From positions 1-6,270 of the forward strand of contig JAIRZX010000078.1 of the NCBI GenBank assembly GCA_031267005.1: DNA of 6,270 nucleotides, in the 5' to 3' direction. The position numbers and the translations under genes are program-made. The stretch comes from Deltaproteobacteria bacterium (lineage in GTDB: Bacteria > Desulfobacterota > Desulfarculia > Adiutricales > Adiutricaceae). The notes under the pieces were generated by a model that saw only the letters and a list, made by a program, of their open reading frames with translations, did not search any database and was not told the DNA's origin. Positions within the stretch are counted from its first letter, which is position 1; every line of letters begins with the position of its first letter. Positions 1 through 5,177 of this stretch are shown in pieces.

Positions 1-23
1 CAGAAACACCGGACGGCCGGACA

Positions 24-1052
24 TTGACCTTCTTCAGACATCCCAGCGAGCACCCTCACCCTGACGCCGACGACACCCAGGGCGGCCACAAGCCGCTGTC
101 CTTCGCGGGATTCGGGGAGCTGGGGGCGTATCTCCTGGCAGAGCGGGAGAGGCAGGAGATCTCGCGCTCCGAAATAGCCTCGCGCACCAAGATCTCCATG
201 GACCAGCTGGTCAACCTGGAGTCCGGTACCTTCACGGGCCTGGCCCCGGTCTACGCCAGGGGCTTCCTGCGCTCCTACGCGATGGCGGTGAACATCGACC
301 CCGCCGTCATAGTCAGCGAGTACAAGCGCCTTTCCGGGCCCGCGGACAAGACAGATCCGCGCAAGCCCCTGGTCACCAAGTACGACCCGATCGATCTGGA
401 CGCCGACGAGGGCGTCTCCTTCGGCACTGCCTTCCTGGTGCTCCTGGCCGCGATAGCCATTCTCGCCGTCCTCACGGCCTTCAACCGCACGGTCCACAAC
501 CTCGCTGCCGAGTACATCCCCTTCCTGGCGCACTGGCCCGAGGCTCCGACGGCCTCTGCAGCCCCGGCCCAGACGGCCCCCCCGGGGAACGTGGCCCCGG
601 ACACGGCCCGGGCCCAGCCAGCCCAGCCGATCCCCCCGGCCGGGGAGGCCTCCGGGCGCCCCGCGGCGCCCGGCCGCGAGACCCTGAGCCTGGCCGCCCC
701 CCCCTCCGGCCCCGAGCCCGCCCCGGCGGCCTCGGGCGGCGGCGCGCCCCCTGCCCCGTCCGGCCCGGCCCTCCTGCCCGCCTCATCCCCTGGCCCCGAG
801 CCCCCCGCCCCGGGCGGCACGCTGAGGCTCAAGGCCCTGAGGGCCACCTGGGCGCAGGTGAGCGTGGACAACGGCCCGGTGATACACGTCTACTTCAAGG
901 CCGGCGAGGAGAGGAGCTTCGACAGCAAGGATTCCATAACCCTGGCCGCCGGGAACGGCGCCGCCGTGGAAGCCGAGTGGAACGGAGCGTCCTTGGGTCC
1001 CCTGGGCCCGGAGGGGCCGCTGGAGCTGAATTTCCCGCCGCCCCGTACCTGA
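24..1052 (+). CDS. rodZ: RodZ-like cell-shape protein (N-terminal HTH, one TM helix, C-terminal DUF4115); 5' end may lie outside the window
   Basis: This is a bitopic inner-membrane protein of the RodZ family, which links the MreB cytoskeleton to the membrane and helps set rod shape. Seen in the sequence, numbered from the TTG at 24: a cytoplasmic Xre/HTH_25-type helix-turn-helix at about residues 31-105, including the family signature YARGFLRSYA (78-87). One hydrophobic helix follows at about 132-153 (FGTAFLVLLAAIAILAVL). Next is a Pro/Ala/Gly-rich linker at about 172-265. The C-terminal DUF4115 domain is at about 266-336, with TWAQVSVDNG (275-284), the AGEERSF turn (293-299) and the GNGAAV segment (311-316). 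The start is uncertain. The frame is open to the left edge with no stop, the only in-frame start codon before the HTH is the TTG at 24, and the next Met (59) lies inside the HTH. The true start may therefore be upstream of the window. The family assignment is firm; the MreB partner is inferred from the family. Confidence 0.88.
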   Translation: MTFFRHPSEHPHPDADDTQGGHKPLSFAGFGELGAYLLAERERQEISRSEIASRTKISMDQLVNLESGTFTGLAPVYARGFLRSYAMAVNIDPAVIVSEYKRLSGPADKTDPRKPLVTKYDPIDLDADEGVSFGTAFLVLLAAIAILAVLTAFNRTVHNLAAEYIPFLAHWPEAPTASAAPAQTAPPGNVAPDTARAQPAQPIPPAGEASGRPAAPGRETLSLAAPPSGPEPAPAASGGGAPPAPSGPALLPASSPGPEPPAPGGTLRLKALRATWAQVSVDNGPVIHVYFKAGEERSFDSKDSITLAAGNGAAVEAEWNGASLGPLGPEGPLELNFPPPRT

Positions 1053-1074
1053 CGCCCCCCCGCCGCCCCGTCAC

Positions 1075-1107
1075 CGCCCGCGCGCCTCACGGCCCGCGGG
1101 TGTTTTT
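1075..1107 (+). terminator. Rho-independent terminator of rodZ
   Basis: It lies 22 bases after the rodZ stop codon. An 8-bp stem pairs 1075-1082 with 1095-1102, including one G-U pair. After a C-C mismatch a 3-bp inner stem pairs 1084-1086 with 1091-1093, closed by a TCAC tetraloop. Five T residues (1103-1107) follow the stem directly. GC-rich stem, small loop and immediate T tract are the textbook arrangement, so rodZ probably ends its transcript here. Confidence 0.8.
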
Positions 1108-1243
1108 GGGGGTCCGGCGGAGGCCCCGGCCCGGCCTGCGTCCCCCCGGCTTGACCCCCTCCCCGGCCCCGCCCGGGTCCGGGCCAGCCTGGCCCTTCCC
1201 GCCGCCCCAAAGGCGCGGCCTCGCCCGCTCCGACGAGCGCGAC

Positions 1244-1263
1244 GAAGCTCCCCGAAGCTCCCC
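1244..1263 (+). repeat. Two perfect 10-bp tandem copies
   Basis: The decamer GAAGCTCCCC occurs twice back to back (1244-1253 and 1254-1263). It is a short duplication in non-coding DNA with no obvious function, and is listed because it matches the repeat-rich character of the spacer. Confidence 0.6.
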
Positions 1264-1273
1264 GCCGGGGGCC

Positions 1274-1293
1274 CGGCCCGCGGCATCGGGCCG
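1274..1293. other. GC-rich inverted repeat (7-bp stem)
   Basis: CGGCCCG (1274-1280) and CGGGCCG (1287-1293) are perfect inverted repeats around a 6-base loop. The + strand continues with AAAAGCG, not a T run, so this is not a + strand terminator. On the - strand the T run would precede the stem rather than follow it. It may simply be a chance stem in GC-rich DNA. Confidence 0.35.
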
Positions 1294-1346
1294 AAAAGCG
1301 CCGCGCGGGACGCAGCCCTCACCTCCGGGACCCAAGCCCCCTGAAG

Positions 1347-1470
1347 CCCTAAGTAGTTGAAAACACTAGTCTTTTTCCGCAGATGCCGGCCCTCCGGGCC
1401 TGCGGCAGGGAAGCTTGAAAATTTTGCTTTCATTTTCGCCGAATAGTTTTAACATGTTAGATTGTGGACT
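1347..1470 (+). promoter_or_regulatory. AT-rich island, probable promoter region for mgtE
   Basis: This is the only clearly AT-rich stretch in the window and it stands out sharply against the GC-rich flanks. It contains two TTGAAA hexamers (1357-1362 and 1415-1420), A/T runs at 1418-1425 and 1447-1452, an AACATGTT palindrome (1451-1458), and loose -10-like hexamers TAACAT (1450-1455) and TAGATT (1458-1463). No -35/-10 pair with a good 16-18-base spacing matches consensus well, so the exact promoter is not resolved. If transcription starts here, mgtE has a leader of roughly 450 bases. Confidence 0.35.
1377..1405. other. Inverted repeat inside the AT-rich island
   Basis: CCGCA (1377-1381) pairs with TGCGG (1401-1405), and GGCCC (1388-1392) pairs with GGGCC (1396-1400) around a TCC loop, leaving a 6-base bulge on the left arm. 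Five T residues (1372-1376) precede it on the + strand. There is no T tract directly after it on either strand, so it is not a standard terminator. A protein-binding or RNA-structure role is possible but unproven. Confidence 0.35.
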
Positions 1471-1555
1471 CCCGCCGGGCGCTCCCGCCGGCCTCTTCCC
1501 CATGGGGATCCACCCGCTCCGCACCCCGCCCGGGCCATGCCGCGGCGCCTCCCCC

Positions 1556-1697
1556 GGGCCCGTCCGGGCCCGCCCGAGACGCCCCGGGCCCGTCCGGGCC
1601 TTCCCGAGACGCCCGCAAGCCTCCCCCGGGCCCGTCCGGGCCTTCCCGAGACGCCCGCTAGCCTCCCCCGAGCCCGTCCGGGCCTTCCCGCGCCGGC
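1556..1697 (+). repeat. 42-bp C-rich tandem repeat upstream of mgtE
   Basis: The 15-base core GGGCCCGTCCGGGCC recurs at 1556-1570, 1586-1600 and 1628-1642, and once more with a single change at 1670-1684 (GAGCCC instead of GGGCCC). The last three cores are exactly 42 bases apart; the first spacing is 30, as if 12 bases had been lost. Each core is followed by (TT/CG)CCCGAGACGCC, degenerating in the last copy. Because 42 is a multiple of 3, one frame reads as a 14-residue Pro/Arg-rich repeat, but nothing else suggests that it is translated. It looks like a minisatellite. Each core is itself close to self-complementary (GGGCCC, GGCCC/GGGCC), so an RNA copy would form a string of hairpins. Confidence 0.8.
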
Positions 1698-1913
1698 GAA
1701 GCCAGCCCGCGACGCCTTCGGCTGAACCTCCGGCCTGGCGCTCCCGCGCCCGGACCCGTTCCAGCCCTTTTCCTCCCGTCCCCTAGCCCCGGCCGCCGCC
1801 TTCAGCCCCGGCCTTGAGACTCCCCCCGGCCGCCGCCGGAAGTTGGGCCCGCCCGCGCCGCGCCGCGGGGGGCGGCCCCCTCGCCTTCCCCGGCGCCAGC
1901 CGCCTCCACGCCC

Positions 1914-1917
1914 GGAG
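1914..1917 (+). promoter_or_regulatory. Ribosome binding site of mgtE
   Basis: GGAG lies 9 bases before the ATG at 1927. It is the only good Shine-Dalgarno match near the conserved N terminus and favours this start over the longer in-frame TTG start at 1843. Confidence 0.65.
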
Positions 1918-1926
1918 CCTTATTTG

Positions 1927-3261
1927 ATGACCGCAAACCCCCTCGTAGCCATAAAGCCCCTCCTGGAAGCGGGGCGCGAGAAGGAGCTCGCTGGCTTCCT
2001 GAGTTCCCTCCATCCGGCGGACCTGGCCGAAGCCATCGCCCCCCTGGACATGGAGGACACCATCAAGGTGATGAGCCACCTGGACATCCAGCTGGCCGCC
2101 GACGTGCTGGTCGAGCTCTCCGAGAGCACCAGGGACGAGGTGGCGAGGACCCTCCCCCTCGACAAGCTCACCAGGCTCGTGGACGAGATGGACACCGACG
2201 ACGCGGCGGACATCGTGGGCGAGCTCCCGGACGAGGCCGCGAAGGAGGTCCTGTCCGGGCTGGGCACCGAGGACCAGGAGGACGTCAGGCGCCTCCTCAT
2301 GTACGGGGAGGACACGGCCGGCGGCATCATGCAGGCCGAGCTGGTGAGGCTCAAGAGCTCGGACTCGGTGGAGGCAGCGGTTGACAGGATCCGCGAGGAG
2401 GCCGACGAGGTGGGGGATCTCTCCAGCGTGTTCGTGGTGGACGACCACGGGGTCCTGAAGGGCGAGGTGAGCCTGCGCGACCTCCTGCTCGCCCGGCGGG
2501 GGACCCTCCTGGGGGAGCTCATCACCCGCCCCCCCTCCCTCGTGCTCCACGTGGACGAGGACCAGGAGACCGCGGCCCAGAAGTTCCAGAAGTACGACGT
2601 GAAGGCCGCCCCCGTGGTGGACAGCCAGAACCGGCTCCTGGGCAGGATCACGGTGGACGACATCATTGACGTCGTCCACGAGGAGGCCGACCAGGACTTC
2701 TACCGCCTGGCGGGCTCCAGCGAGGAGGAGCTGGCCGGCGCCGGGGTCGCCAGGACCGCCACGCTGAGGCTCCCCTGGCTACTCTTCAACCTGGGCGGGG
2801 GCTTCCTCACGAGCTTCATCCTCTCCTACTTCGAGAAGTCGTTCCGCGAGACCATGGCCCTCGTGGCCTTCGTGCCCATGGTCATGGGGCTTTCCGGGGC
2901 CGTGGGGAGCCAGTGCGCCACCATCACCGTCAGGAGCATCGCCATGGGCCGCATCGCGGGCGGCCAGGTCTTCAAAAACGTCGTGAAGGAGCAGAAGGTC
3001 TCCGGCTTGCTCGCAGTAACCCTGGGGCTGGCCATAGCCGTCGCGTCCGGCTCCATCCACCAGGCCTTGAGGCTCGGCGCGGCCGTCGGCTGCTCGATAG
3101 CAGCGGCCATTCTGGTCTCTGCCTTCATGGGCGTCATGACCCCGGTGGCCTTCAAGGCCGCCAACATCGACCCGGCCCTGGCCTCGGGGCCGGTGGTGAC
3201 CTCCACGAGCGACGTGGTGAGCCTGTTGATATACTCCCTGGTGGGCACCTCCATCGTGTGA
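1927..3261 (+). CDS. mgtE: MgtE-family magnesium channel/transporter
   Basis: It encodes 444 residues, the normal family length. MgtE is a homodimeric Mg2+ channel of the inner membrane, gated by cytoplasmic Mg2+-sensing domains. Domains seen: an acidic helical MgtE_N domain at about 1-125, ending in the EDTAGGIM motif (128-135); CBS domain 1 at about 135-190; CBS domain 2 at about 198-258; a connecting 'plug' helix at about 248-280 with EEADQDFYRLAG; and five membrane segments at about 283-302, 309-335, 359-375, 383-405 and 421-444. The C terminus keeps the DPALAS-P-TS-D signature (415-429); Asp429 matches the pore Asp of the family (D432 in the Thermus protein). In the usual G-x-x-GN-x-G-x-Q motif of TM2 this protein reads GLSGAVGSQ (321-329), with Ala325 in the usual Asn position. 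The start at 1927 is supported by GGAG at 1914-1917 and by alignment to the family N terminus. The gene stands alone between two long spacers, so it is probably transcribed singly. Confidence 0.95.
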   Translation: MTANPLVAIKPLLEAGREKELAGFLSSLHPADLAEAIAPLDMEDTIKVMSHLDIQLAADVLVELSESTRDEVARTLPLDKLTRLVDEMDTDDAADIVGELPDEAAKEVLSGLGTEDQEDVRRLLMYGEDTAGGIMQAELVRLKSSDSVEAAVDRIREEADEVGDLSSVFVVDDHGVLKGEVSLRDLLLARRGTLLGELITRPPSLVLHVDEDQETAAQKFQKYDVKAAPVVDSQNRLLGRITVDDIIDVVHEEADQDFYRLAGSSEEELAGAGVARTATLRLPWLLFNLGGGFLTSFILSYFEKSFRETMALVAFVPMVMGLSGAVGSQCATITVRSIAMGRIAGGQVFKNVVKEQKVSGLLAVTLGLAIAVASGSIHQALRLGAAVGCSIAAAILVSAFMGVMTPVAFKAANIDPALASGPVVTSTSDVVSLLIYSLVGTSIV

Positions 3262-3278
3262 CCGCCGGGGAGCCGAGG

Positions 3279-3301
3279 CGCCCCAGGCGGGGGCGGGTTT
3301 T
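3279..3301 (+). terminator. Candidate Rho-independent terminator of mgtE
   Basis: Starting 17 bases after the mgtE stop, CGCCCC (3279-3284) pairs with GGGGCG (3290-3295) around a 5-base loop, followed by GG and then TTTT (3298-3301). The stem is short and the T tract is only four long. A competing hairpin can form from GGTTTT with AAAACT/C just downstream (about 3296-3311, loop CAGG). It is plausible but weaker than the rodZ terminator. Confidence 0.5.
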
Positions 3302-3539
3302 CAGGAAAACTCCCTGGCTCTGCGCTTTCAGCGGGAAAGGCCCTTTGCGGCGAAGCGGCTCGGCTCCATGCCGCCCGTCCGTCCCCTTCGAAGGAGGCGG
3401 GGCCCGCCCGGCTTCGCGGCAACGGGCTTTGCGGGATAGCCTCCAGGGGCCTAAAGGCCGGACCGGACCGGCGTTCGCGGCGAACTGGCGAGGCCGCCGG
3501 GCAAGCTGGCAGGAATCGAAAACCCGGCGCGCGAAAAGC

Positions 3540-3767
3540 CGGAAGTAAGGCCAGGGGAGATTTCGGAAGGGAGGCTAGCGGAGGTTCGGAAGGAAAGCGG
3601 ACTGGGAACGCGCGGCAAGCGGGCGGAGGGCCGGAAGGAAAGCGGATGCAGTAAAGCCGGCAAGGGCGCAGAGGGTCGGAAGGCAAGAGGACAGGGCTCC
3701 GGAAGGCAAGAGGACAGAGCCGGACAGGCGAGCGGTCGGGAGCCGGAAGGCCGGCTGGCGTAGGCAG
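3540..3767 (+). repeat. Degenerate purine-rich 20-25-bp tandem repeat, about 10 units
   Basis: Units begin near 3540, 3564, 3587, 3611, 3632, 3657, 3677, 3700, 3721 and 3744, giving periods of 20-25 bases with most at 21-24. The best-kept core is CGGAAGG(A/C)AAG(C/A)GGA, nearly intact at 3587, 3632, 3677 and 3700; the first three of these are exactly 45 bases apart, which hints at a two-unit higher-order period. The units at 3677 and 3700 share an 18-base match (CGGAAGGCAAGAGGACAG). The strand is strongly G+A-rich throughout. Possible older units continue upstream to about 3498. It has no inverted-repeat architecture or conserved spacer/repeat split, so it is not a CRISPR array. It looks like a decayed minisatellite. 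Confidence 0.75.
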
Positions 3768-3855
3768 TTAAAGGTACGGATCCAAACGGGCAAGCTGTCC
3801 GGGACGCCCTCCAGGGCTTATGTTCCGGGCCCCGCGTTCCGAAGATCATGTTAAG

Positions 3856-3875
3856 GCGCCCCTCCTCCGGGGCGC
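3856..3875. other. GC-rich hairpin between the repeat array and phoH
   Basis: GCGCCCC (3856-3862) and GGGGCGC (3869-3875) are perfect inverted repeats around a 6-base TCCTCC loop. There is no T tract after it. It could be structure in the phoH leader, or chance. Confidence 0.35.
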
Positions 3876-4097
3876 AGGGCTTCCGGGCGGCCGGACTTTC
3901 CAGCCCTCCCGGAAAACTCTGCCCCCTTAAGTTTCCGCGCCGGGGCAGCCCGCCTTTTCCCCGGCCCCCCGTTCCCGATTACCAACCCCCGAAACCGGGC
4001 TTCGGCCCCGGCCCCCCCTTCCCAGGCCTCCGCCCGCGTCCGTCCCGCAGAGCGGGGCCCGAGGACGGCGGCGGCCGGTCGCCGCGACGGCAGCAAC

Positions 4098-5174
4098 ATG
4101 ACCCCACCGCCCGCCAAGGCCGCCTCCCCCAAGGCGTCCGCCCCCAAGTCCCAGGCAAAGGCCCCCCCGAAAGCCAGGGCCAGGGAGTCGAAGACCCCCG
4201 AGGGGGCGGTGTTGCCCGTGAGGAAGGACCTCCTGGGCCCCCAGTCGCGCAACCTCAAGATCCTCTCGGGCGTCCTGGGCTTCCAGGCGAGCCAGCGCGG
4301 GGGGGACATAATACTGCCCTCCCAGGACGGGGAGCTTATGGAGCTCGGCCGCAAGGCGATCTACGGGCTCTCCGTAATCCCCGCCAGGGGCTCCGCGCCC
4401 GACTCCTGGGAGACCGAGTGCCTGGCGCACCTGTTAAAAAACGACCCGGACATAGACATTGAGGACTTCTACGCCTCCTCCAGGGCCTCCGGCTTCCCGG
4501 CGGCGCCCAGGACCGTCGCCCAGAAGAAGTTCCTGGAGGCCATGCGCACTCACTCTCTCGTCTTCGGGCTCGGGCCAGCCGGCACCGGCAAGACCTTCCT
4601 GGCCGTCTGCGCCGCGGTCGAGGCGCTGACGGGCGGGGACGTGGCGAGGATCGTCCTGACCCGCCCCGCAGTCGAGGCGGGGGAGCGGCTGGGGTTCCTG
4701 CCGGGGGATCTGGCCGACAAGGTGGACCCCTACCTGAGGCCCCTCTACGAGGCCCTGGCGGAACTCCTCCCTTTCAAGAAGATAGCCGCCCTGAAAAGCA
4801 CGGGCGAGCTCGAGATGGCCCCCCTGGCCTTCATGAGGGGCCGCACGCTCTCGCGGGCCTTCGTCATCCTTGACGAAGCCCAGAACGCCACCCGCGAGCA
4901 GATGAAGATGTTTTTGACCCGCCTGGGCCCCATGAGCCGGGCGGTCGTGACGGGCGATCCGGGGCAGAGCGATCTGCCCGGCGGCTCCCCAGACGGCCTC
5001 GCGGAGGCCATGGAGATACTGCCCGGAACCGAGGGCGTATCGTTTTGCAAGTTCACGGGCCGGGACTCGGTGAGGCACCGGCTGGTCCGCGACATCATCG
5101 AGGCCTACCGCACAAAGGCCGACCAGGGAGGGGGGAAGGGGCGCGTATCCCCGAACCCCCTCCGCGAGTTTTAA
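4098..5174 (+). CDS. phoH: PhoH-family P-loop ATPase
   Basis: This is a cytoplasmic PhoH/PhoL-type ATPase of 358 residues. The family is associated with RNA metabolism and often clusters with ybeY; the exact substrate is not settled. Seen: an Ala/Pro/Lys-rich N-terminal tail (1-38); a small KH-like N-terminal domain with DLLGPQSRNLKIL (44-56); Walker A GPAGTGKT (159-166); the TRPAVEAGERLGFLPGDLA region (188-206); Walker B FVILDEAQN (255-263); sensor-like VTGDPGQ-DLP (284-294); and the C-terminal motif VRHRLVRDIIEAY (325-337). All key ATPase residues are present. The start is not certain. The ATG at 4098 has only a weak upstream GACGG. GTG at 4209, TTG at 4212 or GTG at 4218, behind GAGGGGG (4200-4206), would give about 318-321 residues, nearer the usual family length. 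The stop lies 3 bases before the next gene, indicating an operon with it. Confidence 0.94.
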   Translation: MTPPPAKAASPKASAPKSQAKAPPKARARESKTPEGAVLPVRKDLLGPQSRNLKILSGVLGFQASQRGGDIILPSQDGELMELGRKAIYGLSVIPARGSAPDSWETECLAHLLKNDPDIDIEDFYASSRASGFPAAPRTVAQKKFLEAMRTHSLVFGLGPAGTGKTFLAVCAAVEALTGGDVARIVLTRPAVEAGERLGFLPGDLADKVDPYLRPLYEALAELLPFKKIAALKSTGELEMAPLAFMRGRTLSRAFVILDEAQNATREQMKMFLTRLGPMSRAVVTGDPGQSDLPGGSPDGLAEAMEILPGTEGVSFCKFTGRDSVRHRLVRDIIEAYRTKADQGGGKGRVSPNPLREF

Positions 5175-5177
5175 GCC

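Larger units (their letters stand above)
1108..1926. other. Long non-coding spacer between rodZ and mgtE
   Basis: I see no believable gene in this stretch of about 820 bases. Stop-free frames exist on both strands, but they reflect the high GC content: their translations are Pro/Arg/Ala/Gly low-complexity with no recognisable domain, and none has a supporting ribosome binding site. What it does hold is GC hairpins, a 10-bp direct repeat (1244-1263), an AT-rich island (about 1347-1470), a 42-bp tandem repeat array (1556-1697) and a C-rich, G-poor segment just upstream of mgtE (about 1740-1830). The 14-mer CCCCGGCCGCCGCC occurs at both 1787-1800 and 1824-1837. Confidence 0.7.
3302..4097. other. 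Long non-coding spacer between mgtE and phoH
   Basis: No gene can be supported in these roughly 800 bases. The open frames on both strands are driven by GC content and by the repeat array, and their translations show no known domain. The stretch contains a 10-bp perfect palindrome CCTTCGAAGG (3385-3394), a degenerate tandem array (3540-3767), a 7-bp-stem hairpin (3856-3875) and a pyrimidine-rich segment before phoH (about 3900-4040). The phoH promoter must lie here unless transcription reads through from mgtE, but I could not pick out convincing -35/-10 boxes. A TTAAGT at 3927-3932 is a weak -10 candidate without a good partner. Confidence 0.65.

Noticed and set aside
1415..1786. Open frames encoding Pro/Arg-rich 14-residue repeats across the 42-bp array
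   Set aside because: They exist in more than one frame, have no ribosome binding site or domain, and follow simply from a stop-free repeat whose period is a multiple of three.
1843..1926. A longer mgtE reading frame starting at TTG 1843, adding 28 residues
   Set aside because: The added residues are Pro/Arg-rich low complexity with no family match, while the ATG at 1927 has GGAG at a good distance and fits the conserved MgtE N terminus.
1471..1926. An M-box Mg2+ riboswitch in the mgtE leader
   Set aside because: M-box RNAs precede mgtE in Bacillus relatives, but I could not find the conserved M-box core or its helices; the leader is C-rich and repetitive.
3385..3394. Perfect 10-bp palindrome CCTTCGAAGG as an operator
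   Set aside because: It lies downstream of mgtE and far from phoH with no second copy or promoter nearby; a single short palindrome is easily chance.
3540..3767. CRISPR array
   Set aside because: The repeats are degenerate and directly adjoining, with no unique spacers of constant length and no cas genes nearby.
2826..3849. Long antisense frames over the mgtE 3' end and the purine-rich repeat array
   Set aside because: They are the shadow of mgtE plus repeat-driven Ser/Pro/Leu-rich sequence; no domain, start signal or conserved motif supports them.
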